NCBI GenBank assembly: GCA_964587525.1
Contig: CAZPLZ010000126.1
Coordinates: forward strand, 1 to 9,716
Length of the DNA stretch: 9,716 bases
DNA from: CAZPLZ01 sp964587525
GTDB taxonomy: Bacteria; Oederibacteriota; CAKKQC01
Reading direction: 5' to 3'
A program made the translations under genes and the position numbers. The notes under the pieces were generated by a model. It saw only the letters and a list, made by a program, of their open reading frames with translations, made no database searches and was not told the DNA's origin. The first letter of the stretch is position 1; the number at the start of each line of letters is the position of its first letter. Shown one piece after another: positions 1 through 5,506 of the stretch.

Positions 1-1089
1 AAACGAGGGCCGGTCACAGACTGGGCCGTCAGGCCAAGGCTTCCACGGGAGGTCGCGCAGCATGAGATCCGCGTCGGAGGAACCCGCTACCGCCTGCTGT
101 GGGGAGACCTGCACAAACACTCGAATATCTCCCGCTGCACCAGCGGCAACGAGCCCGGGCCTGATGACCATTACAAGTACGCCCAGGATGTCTGTCAGTA
201 CGACTTCCTGGCCATGAGCGACCACTCCGAACACACCTCCACCTACAACTGGTGGCGCATTCAAAAGCTCGCCGACCTCTACAACATTCCCGGGTTCCTC
301 TCCGTCCTCTACGGCTACGAATGGTCAGCCGGATGGCCTAAGGGCCACCACAACGTGATCTTCAGTCGGCGGCCGACCGCCCTCCTGCGGTCCAACGTCG
401 CGGGGGCCAGGAACCCGAAGCAGCTCTGGGCATCGCTGGCGAAGTTCGGCGAGCCGGCCCTCACCATTCCGCACACCATGGCGGATCCCGGGATGGGGAC
501 CGACTGGAGCGACCATGACGGCCGCTTCCGGCGGGTGGCGGAGATCTTCCAGTCCTGCCGGGGCTCGTACGAGCATGACGGGTGTCCCCGCCAGCACAAG
601 AACGCCACCGCGAAGGCCGGCTTCTACCAGGTTGGGCTTGCCAAAGGTTACCGGATGGGCATCATCTGCAGCAGCGATCACGGATGGGGAACCGCCTACG
701 CGGCGGTCTACGCGTCGAGTAACTCGCGCCGTGACGTGTTTCAGGCCATCTGGGACCGCCGCTGTTACGGCTCCACGACGTACGGGCTGGTGGTCGAGTT
801 CCGCGCGGACGGCCACATGATGGGAGAAGAGTTTTCCTCGAAGGCGCCTCCCAAAATCTCCATCTACGTCCGCGGAACGGCGCCGCTCAGGTCAATCGAA
901 ATTCTCAGCCAGGGCGAGGTTGTCCATGCCGTGGGAAGCCTCGAGCGTCCGATCGGAACCCGCGAGACCAAGATCGACTGGCGACCAACCTCGCTTAAGC
1001 CTGGGACTACTTACTACTATGCCCGCGTGATTCAGGAGGACGACGAAATGGCCTGGACGAGCCCGGTCTGGGTGCAGTCAGGACCTTGA
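1..1089 (+). CDS. PHP-domain / DUF3604-like metal-dependent protein (5' partial)
   Basis: The frame is open from the first base of the window, so the true start lies upstream; an internal ATG at 214 would remove half of the metal site. Counting from the first codon, residues 33-41 read LWGDLHKHS, the first PHP metal-binding motif. MSDHSEH follows at 72-78, GYEWS near 107, a GHHN near 115-118, IPHT near 155, and SSDHGWG further on. This pattern of His/Asp/Glu clusters is that of the PHP phosphoesterase-like fold as found in DUF3604 proteins, whose substrate is generally unknown. The last ~90 residues look like a beta-sandwich (ISIYVRG, LKPGTTYYYARV), also usual for DUF3604 proteins. It ends with TGA and converges on the GH99-like gene with an 11-base gap; I see no clear terminator between them. 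Nearby glycosidase genes suggest, but do not show, a role in carbohydrate or ester metabolism. Confident in the fold class, not in the substrate. Confidence 0.82.
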   Translation, partial: KRGPVTDWAVRPRLPREVAQHEIRVGGTRYRLLWGDLHKHSNISRCTSGNEPGPDDHYKYAQDVCQYDFLAMSDHSEHTSTYNWWRIQKLADLYNIPGFLSVLYGYEWSAGWPKGHHNVIFSRRPTALLRSNVAGARNPKQLWASLAKFGEPALTIPHTMADPGMGTDWSDHDGRFRRVAEIFQSCRGSYEHDGCPRQHKNATAKAGFYQVGLAKGYRMGIICSSDHGWGTAYAAVYASSNSRRDVFQAIWDRRCYGSTTYGLVVEFRADGHMMGEEFSSKAPPKISIYVRGTAPLRSIEILSQGEVVHAVGSLERPIGTRETKIDWRPTSLKPGTTYYYARVIQEDDEMAWTSPVWVQSGP

Positions 1090-1100
1090 AACACTAGACC

Positions 1101-2159
1101 TCACTCCTTTGACCGGTCCCGATTGAGCGCACGCTTAACGGCGTCCAGGCGTTCTGTGTTTGGAGTGCCGTCAGCGCTCCACGTGGGGACGAGCCAACCC
1201 CCCTCGTCGTGCTCATTCCAGCCGTACATAATGACAACTTTGGCCGCACATGGTGCTGGATGTTGTTCGGCCCAGTCGAGTGCGCGACCAAGATGGGCGG
1301 TGATTTCACCCGGCGTGGCGGTTTCATAATACTTCCGCGCCTTGTGGTAACTGGCATCGCGCTCCCATGGCACCGGGTTGTCCATACGTGGACGCTTGTC
1401 CCAGCCAGTCTGCACCAGGGGAACGAAGGGGATCTCATGCCTGCTGCAAAAATCCCACTGAACGTTCTCAACGTCGGCGACGAGCGCCTGGTAGGGGCCG
1501 CCCCCGTCACCACCGAGCGCGTAGGCGGAGATCGCATCGAATCCCAGCTCCTGGGCCACAGCCCAGTCCCGCTCCGGCGACCAGCCCATGTAGACCAGGT
1601 ACGGATCCCTGAGTCCGGCCTTCCGGGCAGCTTCGCGCAGCTCATTGAAGCGACTTGCATACTTCACCACAGGAAGATCCTGACGGAACATGAACACCAA
1701 CGGGCGGCCATCCATAACGGTCAGGTAGCTTGGCCCCTTCATCAGACGAATGTACCGCTCCAGTACCTGCGGCCATTGTTCCTCCGAGGCCATGATCGGA
1801 TGATGCAGGATCATGCAAAATTTAATCTGGTCCTTGAGGCTGCTCGCCAGATAGAGCGTCTGCGCGGTGGTCATGTCGCTGCGCTCGTCATACATGACAA
1901 AAGCCCAGAAGTCGATGCCGGCGGCGGCGGCATACCGGATCTCCTGATCCATGATCTCCTGGCGGCCGCCATTGATGCGCACGGTCTCCTCGTCGACCAC
2001 CTCGGCGTACCACGGGAGGCGGAAGTGATACTTCCGCGGGCCGAGAGTCTTCTCCACAAGCCGGGTTGCCGCTCCCCCGCTCCAGGCGTCCCAACGGATG
2101 GCTCCGATCAAGGGCCGTTCACACTTCCCGGCTGGTTGCTCGGCCAGCGCACACGCCAC
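1101..2159 (-). CDS. GH99-like (WbsX/GH71-like) protein, catalytic ORF; apparent GTG start is probably not the original start
   Basis: The 352-residue ORF starts at GTG 2159. It has the features of GH99-like/WbsX proteins, alpha-mannosidase-like TIM barrels often found in polysaccharide loci. Near the N-terminus is LIGAIRWDAW, then YHFRLPWYAEV and INGGRQEIMDQEIRYAAAAG followed by DFWAFVMYDE. The C-terminal signature MYGWNEHDEGGWLVPT resembles the AWNEW-E/EGxxLxPT end of that family. The body looks full length, with no internal stop or frameshift. The GTG start has only a weak Shine-Dalgarno (CGGG) and would cut off a clear signal peptide encoded in frame just upstream (2160-2210); see the leader entry. 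Without it the product would stay in the cytoplasm. The protein is probably exported in relatives. The gene converges with the PHP gene, and both may act on carbohydrates. Function is a family-level call; the substrate cannot be read. Confidence 0.75.
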   Translation of the reverse strand: MACALAEQPAGKCERPLIGAIRWDAWSGGAATRLVEKTLGPRKYHFRLPWYAEVVDEETVRINGGRQEIMDQEIRYAAAAGIDFWAFVMYDERSDMTTAQTLYLASSLKDQIKFCMILHHPIMASEEQWPQVLERYIRLMKGPSYLTVMDGRPLVFMFRQDLPVVKYASRFNELREAARKAGLRDPYLVYMGWSPERDWAVAQELGFDAISAYALGGDGGGPYQALVADVENVQWDFCSRHEIPFVPLVQTGWDKRPRMDNPVPWERDASYHKARKYYETATPGEITAHLGRALDWAEQHPAPCAAKVVIMYGWNEHDEGGWLVPTWSADGTPNTERLDAVKRALNRDRSKE

Positions 2160-2264
2160 GGACCCGAATGCAAGAGCAGCGAACAGCGAGAATCTTAAGA
2201 TATAAAGTATGCCCCTATCGCCTATCGCTTGCTACAGGGCCGACTTGATGACCGGGCGCTTCAT
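2160..2264 (-). other. 5' leader of the GH99-like gene: ATG and signal peptide split by an in-frame TAG
   Basis: An ATG at 2264 lies in the same frame as the GH99-like ORF. It reads MKRPVIKSAL, then TAG at 2234-2232, then QAIGDRGILYILRFSLFAAL and AFGSVACALA|EQ into the GTG-started ORF. This is a full signal peptide: basic n-region, hydrophobic core about 18 residues long, and a small-X-small cleavage site (ALA before EQ). Between the TAG and the hydrophobic core there is no ATG, GTG or TTG in frame; only ATA, ATC and a late CTG occur. The simplest reading is a CAG (Gln) to TAG change in an ancestral QQ pair. An exact tandem 7-mer (cctatcg twice, 2214-2227 on the plus strand) lies downstream of the TAG; removing one copy would break the frame from this ATG, so it is not the lesion. 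Confidence 0.72.
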
Positions 2265-2269
2265 CTTCT

Positions 2270-2274
2270 CTCCT
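2270..2274 (-). promoter_or_regulatory. Shine-Dalgarno for the ATG at 2264 of the GH99-like gene
   Basis: AGGAG on the minus strand is followed by a five-base spacer (AGAAG) and the ATG at 2264. It is much better than anything ahead of the GTG at 2159 and marks 2264 as the original start of the GH99-like gene, in spite of the stop at codon 11. Confidence 0.7.
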
Positions 2275-2303
2275 GGCTTTCTGAAGACCCACGGTTTCCA
2301 TTT

Positions 2304-2332
2304 ATTGTAGCGGCCCCATCGCCCGCCACCAA
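2304..2332 (-). promoter_or_regulatory. Sigma70-like promoter for the GH99-like gene
   Basis: On the minus strand, TTGGTG (2332-2327) and TACAAT (2309-2304) are separated by 17 bases. The -10 matches the consensus at five of six positions; the -35 keeps only TTG. Transcription would begin near 2297, giving a leader of about 30 bases that contains the AGGAG site and the ATG at 2264. Its place fits the ATG at 2264 as start. It lies in the divergent region shared with the helicase gene. Seen by eye only. Confidence 0.45.
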
Positions 2333-2359
2333 CGTGAGATAATGACGGTCCGTGTGATT

Positions 2360-2364
2360 GAGGA
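2360..2364 (+). promoter_or_regulatory. Shine-Dalgarno deciding the rhlE start (TTG 2370)
   Basis: GAGGA ends five bases before the TTG at 2370. The other candidate TTG at 2358 comes directly after an in-frame TGA (2355-2357), has no good ribosome-binding site, and would overlap this GAGGA. The 2370 start gives MSFDKFGL, the usual RhlE N-terminus. Confidence 0.55.
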
Positions 2365-2369
2365 AGGGT

Positions 2370-3587
2370 TTGTCCTTCGATAAATTTGGGCTGCACGCCA
2401 ACCTGCTGAAGGGGATTCGAGATCTTGGGTTTTCCGAGCCTATGCCGGTGCAATCGGAGGCCATCCCCCATATCCTGGCCGGGCGTGATGTGATTGCCTG
2501 CGCCAAAACCGGTTCCGGAAAAACTGCTGCCTTCATGCTTCCAATCCTTCACCAGCTTCTTGTTCAGGAAAAGCGGCGCGGGCTCCAGGTCCTGGTGCTG
2601 GCACCCACCAGGGAACTCGCCCTCCAGTCCTCGGAACACCTCCGCGCCCTCTCGAAGTACGTTCCCGTGCGCGGCACCGCCATTTTCGGAGGCGTCCCCA
2701 TGGGACCTCAGATCACGGCGCTCAGCCAAGGCGTAGACATCATCTCGGCCACACCGGGACGGCTGCTGGATCACGCCGCACAGCGTCGGATCAATTTCTC
2801 CTCGGTTCGGACTTTCGTGCTTGACGAGGCTGACCGGATGATGGACATGGGGTTCCTGCCTGATGTGCGTCGAATCATCAGCCTGCTTCCGTCCAGCCGG
2901 CAGACGATCGTCCTTTCGGCCACCATCCCCGATGAAATCATGCGGCTCGTTCGGCAGATCTGCCAGGATCCGGTCACCGTGCAGGTCGGAGAGAAATCCA
3001 GACCGCCGGAAAAGATTCGCCACACCGTCTATCCAGTCATTCATGAACAGAAATCAGAACTGCTGCTGAAAATCCTTCGGGGAATGCCGGACCTGTCATC
3101 GATCATTGTGTTCACGCGAACCAAGCAACGGGCGGACCGCCTCGCTGATTACCTTGCCCGAAATGAAATCCGGACGGCGTGCTTACATGGCGATCGCGAT
3201 CAGCAGGAGCGAACTCAGGCCTTGGAGGCGCTGAAATCCGGCGAACGCCAGGTGCTGGTGGCCACAGACCTCATCGCCCGGGGTATTGATATTAAAGACC
3301 TGTCCCATGTCGTTAACTACGATCCGCCGGAGACACCCGATGCGTACATTCATCGTATTGGCCGCACCGGGCGGGTCGACGCGGAAGGAGACGCTTTCAC
3401 GCTGATGGCCCCCGAAGAGGAAGCCTGGATCTTGGCCATCGAGTCCGCCATTGGCCAACGTTTGGTGCGGGTCACGCTTCCCGATTTCGAGTATCGCCGT
3501 TCAGAAGTCCACGGCTCGTATCACCCGCGTCCACACTATATTCGTTCGTTCCCTCAACAGGGTCGCCGGGGTCCCCGCCGCCGCTAG
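2370..3587 (+). CDS. rhlE: DEAD-box ATP-dependent RNA helicase, RhlE type
   Basis: A 405-residue DEAD-box helicase that unwinds short RNA duplexes using ATP, in the cytoplasm, typically in ribosome assembly or RNA decay. All motifs are present: Q motif (F21 with MPVQ to Q28), motif I AKTGSGKT (45-52), Ia PTREL (79-83), GG (107-108), Ib TPGRLLDH (128-135), II DEAD (152-155), III SAT (183-185), IV IVFTRTK (~246-252), V ATDLIARGIDIKDL and VI HRIGRTGR. The C-terminal tail is short and basic (GRRGPRRR), as in small RhlE proteins. The start TTG 2370 was chosen because MSFD-x-x-GL is the usual RhlE beginning and GAGGA lies five bases upstream; TTG 2358 would add four residues. It diverges from the GH99-like gene and converges with the aldo/keto reductase gene. 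There is no sign of decay. The family call is secure; the exact RhlE subtype is by similarity of motifs. Confidence 0.95.
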   Translation: MSFDKFGLHANLLKGIRDLGFSEPMPVQSEAIPHILAGRDVIACAKTGSGKTAAFMLPILHQLLVQEKRRGLQVLVLAPTRELALQSSEHLRALSKYVPVRGTAIFGGVPMGPQITALSQGVDIISATPGRLLDHAAQRRINFSSVRTFVLDEADRMMDMGFLPDVRRIISLLPSSRQTIVLSATIPDEIMRLVRQICQDPVTVQVGEKSRPPEKIRHTVYPVIHEQKSELLLKILRGMPDLSSIIVFTRTKQRADRLADYLARNEIRTACLHGDRDQQERTQALEALKSGERQVLVATDLIARGIDIKDLSHVVNYDPPETPDAYIHRIGRTGRVDAEGDAFTLMAPEEEAWILAIESAIGQRLVRVTLPDFEYRRSEVHGSYHPRPHYIRSFPQQGRRGPRRR

Positions 3588-3596
3588 GACAATTCC

Positions 3597-3621
3597 GTCC
3601 GCTCAAATTTTAAACGCGGAC
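3597..3621. terminator. Stem-loop between convergent rhlE and aldo/keto reductase genes
   Basis: GTCCGC (3597-3602) and GCGGAC (3616-3621) form a perfect six-base stem around a 13-base AT-rich loop. It starts nine bases after the rhlE stop and sits between two convergent genes, so it could end transcription from either side. There is no run of T after it on either strand, so it is a weak intrinsic terminator at best. Confidence 0.35.
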
Positions 3622-3646
3622 TTCAATAGCCAGCAAGATGATCAAC

Positions 3647-4501
3647 CTAGCTCGTTTGGGATATAAAGATAGGGGATGACTCGGGCGTGGCCCTTGCCAA
3701 CGTTTCCGCTTCTTTCTCCGGGAGGGGTGAAAACTCATTGGCGGCACGCACCATCCAGAGGAAAAACTGCTCATGCCCTGGGCTGACCGCGGCCGCCACC
3801 GGCAACGAAAGTGTGAACCGGACCCCCGTCAGCGTCTCCTCGTAAGTATCAACCGGCGAGTACCAGGTCTTTTTCCATTTCTTTTCCTCCCCATCGTGCC
3901 ACGACCGTTTGGCCGCACACTTGAGGGCGAGGATTCCCATCTTCTTGGCAGCGGCTTTCTCCAACACGCGGGGCCCGAAATGGCCAAGGTGCCACGTATA
4001 GATATTGAGCGGAAACAGGATGGTGTCGAAGCTGAACCGGTCCAGCGCCGCCAGCGCGGCTTCCTCGGTATGCGCCGAAAAACCAAGGTATCGCGTCAGC
4101 CCTTGCGCCCTCGCCTCGACAAACGCCTCAATGGCACCTCCCGGTCCAAAGGCCTGCTCGATATCGGCAGGTTTCTCCAGGCAATGCATCTGGTACAAAT
4201 CCACGTGATCCGTGCGAAGCCGTCCCAGGGACGCGCGCAGCTCTGCGGCAGCTTTGTCTTTGGAGCGCTCACCGGTCTTGCAGGCGAGAAAAACCTGCTT
4301 CCGGTACCGTTCAAGCGCGGGGCCTAGCATGGCCTCCGCGTTGCCGTAGGACGGTGCGACGTCAAAGTAGTTGACCCCGAGATCGATGGCCTGCCCCACG
4401 ATCCGGTCCGCCTCAGCCGCGGTTTCATCCATCACAAGAATGCCACCGAAGCCTATCACGGACAGTGACTCCCCGGTGTTGCCTAGAGTTCGATAAATCA
4501 T
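3647..4501 (-). CDS. Aldo/keto reductase family oxidoreductase
   Basis: A 284-residue TIM-barrel reductase of the NAD(P)H-dependent aldo/keto reductase family, acting on carbonyl compounds in the cytoplasm. The catalytic tetrad is complete: D47 and Y52 in NYFDVAPSYGNAE, K75 in LACKTGE, and H106 in LYQMHCLE. The N-terminus MIYRTLGNTG with VIGFGG is standard. A longer frame begins at 4582, but the added 27 residues overlap the upstream small gene and precede the usual family start, so ATG 4501 is preferred. No good Shine-Dalgarno is seen; a small hairpin stands directly before the ATG, and the upstream small gene ends 17 bases away, so translation may rely on coupling. The C-terminal part (SLPVAAAVSPGHEQFFLWMV) matches the end of the barrel in related AKRs; the 4Fe-4S tail of some larger relatives is absent. 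The substrate cannot be told. Confidence 0.88.
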   Translation of the reverse strand: MIYRTLGNTGESLSVIGFGGILVMDETAAEADRIVGQAIDLGVNYFDVAPSYGNAEAMLGPALERYRKQVFLACKTGERSKDKAAAELRASLGRLRTDHVDLYQMHCLEKPADIEQAFGPGGAIEAFVEARAQGLTRYLGFSAHTEEAALAALDRFSFDTILFPLNIYTWHLGHFGPRVLEKAAAKKMGILALKCAAKRSWHDGEEKKWKKTWYSPVDTYEETLTGVRFTLSLPVAAAVSPGHEQFFLWMVRAANEFSPLPEKEAETLARATPESSPIFISQTS

Positions 4502-4503
4502 GC

Positions 4504-4516
4504 GGGCATTCTGCCC
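4504..4516 (-). other. Small hairpin just before the aldo/keto reductase start
   Basis: On the minus strand GGGCA, loop GAA, TGCCC forms a five-base stem that ends two bases before the ATG at 4501 and begins two bases after the stop of the upstream small gene. It fills the whole intergenic space, where a Shine-Dalgarno would be expected and is not seen. It may tie translation of the reductase to that of the upstream gene, or may be chance. Confidence 0.35.
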
Positions 4517-4518
4517 AG

Positions 4519-4695
4519 CTACTTCGCCTGTATCTCGATCCGCACCTGCTTGCTCGAGCACTGGCCCCATTTCAGACAACACAAACTCCCTATCACCAGC
4601 GCCACCAGCAGAATCGTTCCCACAATCGCCCAGACGATGCGGTTGTAGTTATCGAGAAATTTCATCCACGAAGAACCTCCGCTACTTTTCGTCAT
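4519..4695 (-). CDS. Small single-span membrane protein, unknown function
   Basis: A 58-residue protein that I do not recognise. A hydrophilic, Ser/Gly-rich N-terminus is followed by WMKFLDNYNR, then a hydrophobic segment IVWAIVGTILLVALVIGSLC (about residues 20-40) and a short tail with KWGQC and basic residues. It looks like a bitopic inner-membrane protein, with two cysteines at the end of the span and one in the tail (C39, C40, C45 approximately). ATG 4695 is chosen because AAGGAG lies five bases upstream; a GTG at 4701 overlaps this site less well. A second ATG at codon 11 has GGAGG ten bases upstream and could give a shorter form. It lies 17 bases before the aldo/keto reductase and probably shares its transcript. 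Strong ribosome-binding sequence and a clean membrane segment argue that it is real. Confidence 0.65.
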   Translation of the reverse strand: MTKSSGGSSWMKFLDNYNRIVWAIVGTILLVALVIGSLCCLKWGQCSSKQVRIEIQAK

Positions 4696-4789
4696 AGCCA
4701 CTCCTTGTGTGATGTGATCAGATTATCCATATCAAGTGTACCTGTTCCTCTTCTGCCGAGGATAGGGCTTGAGCCTGCACGCTTTCTTC

Positions 4790-4846
4790 CAAAGAAGGCC
4801 TACCCCAACTGCTCAGCAGCTCGCGCCAGGTCGCGACGGTTGACGA
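4790..4846. repeat. Direct repeat copy A (toxin 3' end), partner at 7967-8023
   Basis: This 57-base stretch covers the last codons of the intact toxin and about ten bases after its stop. Aligned by eye without gaps it matches 7967-8023 at 46 of 57 positions, in the same orientation. Most differences are transitions. The shared part includes CAAAGAAG beyond the stop codon. Confidence 0.6.
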
Positions 4847-5099
4847 CCTTCAGTACCATGACCTGCTCCTCTTCCACTCGGTACAGGATCCGATAATCCC
4901 CATGCCGCAGGCGCCACACGACGCGCTTGGGGCCCCGCAATCTCTTCAGGTTCTTCCCCAGAGGAATCGGCTCCTTTTCCAGCCCACGGAGCCTGGAAAC
5001 AATGCTGCTCCGAGCAGACGGAGGCAGCGCGTCAAGGTCGTTCTGCGCCGACGCCGTCAGCCGGACCGACCAGCGTCGCTTAGATCCGTTTCCCGGCAA
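4800..5099 (-). CDS. RelE/ParE-family toxin of a type II toxin-antitoxin system
   Basis: A 99-residue basic protein with the RelE/ParE fold signature. WSVRLTASAQNDLDALPP forms the first strand and helix; LRGPKRVVWRLRHGDYRILY and VMVLKVVNRRD form the beta-sheet core with the basic residues typical of RelE-type ribosome-dependent mRNA nucleases. The R..GDYRI.Y and final NRRD motifs are diagnostic. RelE-type mRNA cleavage is more likely than ParE-type gyrase poisoning, but this is family inference. The start is TTG 5099, which overlaps the antitoxin gene by 20 bases, so it depends on coupled translation and the antitoxin is made first. Length is normal for the family. The 3' end of a sister toxin gene remains at 7977-8051. 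Confidence 0.85.
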   Translation of the reverse strand: MPGNGSKRRWSVRLTASAQNDLDALPPSARSSIVSRLRGLEKEPIPLGKNLKRLRGPKRVVWRLRHGDYRILYRVEEEQVMVLKVVNRRDLARAAEQLG

Positions 5100-5334
5100 C
5101 GAAATTCTTCAAGCTTATCGTCCGGCCGTGAGCAATGTCCCGCTCGGCTTCATCAATGGCCTTCACAAATTTGGGATGATGCATCAGGAGGAAGTCTTCC
5201 AGTCCCTCCTCCCGGAGCGACTGAATGGCCGCCACCGGTTTCCCTCTTTTCAACACCACCACTGGCCCATTCTTCGCCCGCGCCAGCACCTTGCTAGCCG
5301 CCAGTCGCAGTTCTCTTATCGTCGCCGTCTGCAT
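5080..5334 (-). CDS. Phd/YefM-family antitoxin
   Basis: An 84-residue antitoxin paired with the downstream toxin. The N-terminal half, TATIRELRLAASKVLARAKN followed by GPVVVLKRGKPVAAI, is the Phd/YefM DNA-binding and dimerising domain. The C-terminal half (EDFLLMHHPKFVKAIDEAER) should be the flexible part that wraps and neutralises the toxin. ATG 5334 is secure: AGGAGGT ends six bases upstream. Overlap of 20 bases with the toxin start ensures coupled synthesis. A near-perfect palindrome over the promoter 20 bases upstream suggests self-repression, as in other Phd systems. Length is normal. Confidence 0.88.
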   Translation of the reverse strand: MQTATIRELRLAASKVLARAKNGPVVVLKRGKPVAAIQSLREEGLEDFLLMHHPKFVKAIDEAERDIAHGRTISLKNFVAGKRI

Positions 5335-5340
5335 GCTCTC

Positions 5341-5395
5341 ACCTCCTGGAACTATGTTTCACATCTGTGATACATTTTATCAGGGGGCTGGACAA
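5341..5395 (-). promoter_or_regulatory. Promoter, operator and ribosome-binding site of the toxin-antitoxin operon
   Basis: On the minus strand TTGTCC (5395-5390) and TATCAC (5372-5367) are 17 bases apart and form a plausible promoter. An inverted repeat covers the -10: on the plus strand ATGTTTCACA (5354-5363), two bases, TGTGATACAT (5366-5375), nine of ten bases pairing. This is the expected place for a Phd-type autoregulatory operator. AGGAGGT (5347-5341) is the ribosome-binding site of the antitoxin. Promoter elements are by eye; the palindrome is plain. Confidence 0.6.
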
Positions 5396-5398
5396 CCA

Positions 5399-5440
5399 TT
5401 GAACGGGCCCAAACTCAGGTGCACTGACCCCTCCCTTCAA
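5399..5440. repeat. Imperfect palindromic element, REP-like
   Basis: Nested inverted repeats: TTGAA plus GGG (5399-5407, one bulged base) pairs with CCCTTCAA (5433-5440), and inside it TCAG (5415-5418) pairs with CTGA (5424-5427) around TGCAC. The whole can fold as one long hairpin. It stands between the toxin-antitoxin promoter and the end of the Nudix-GrpB gene. The minus strand GGGGTCAGTGCAC core reminds me of palindromic units mobilised by REP-associated tyrosine transposases, but one copy in one window cannot prove this; it could also act as a terminator. Bases 5441-5506 hold nothing I can name. Confidence 0.4.
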
Positions 5441-5506
5441 CCCGTGGCCAAGAATAGCCAGCGCTGCCCGCCACGACGCGATCGGGGCGGACGGGCCAAA
5501 CCTGTC

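Noticed and set aside
325..816. 163-codon minus-strand frame inside the PHP-like gene
   Set aside because: Antisense to conserved His/Asp motifs; no ribosome-binding site or family features.
1209..2198. 329-codon plus-strand open frame opposite the GH99-like gene
   Set aside because: The minus strand carries clear family motifs along the whole length; the plus-strand protein looks like random GC-rich translation.
2214..2227. Tandem 7-mer as the cause of GH99-like gene inactivation
   Set aside because: The stop lies before the repeat in reading order, and taking out one copy would put the ATG at 2264 out of frame with the enzyme.
2232..2234. TAG as a reassigned sense codon
   Set aside because: The helicase, reductase, small membrane protein, toxin and GH2 genes all end in TAG at the expected family lengths, so TAG works as a normal stop here.
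2232..3044. 270-codon minus-strand open frame opposite the helicase gene
   Set aside because: It is antisense to conserved DEAD-box motifs and has no domain-like sequence. Only its last 11 codons matter, since they hold the ATG of the GH99-like leader.
4501..4582. Longer N-terminus for the aldo/keto reductase (start 4582)
   Set aside because: The extra 27 residues are not family-like and overlap the small membrane-protein gene, which has its own good ribosome-binding site.
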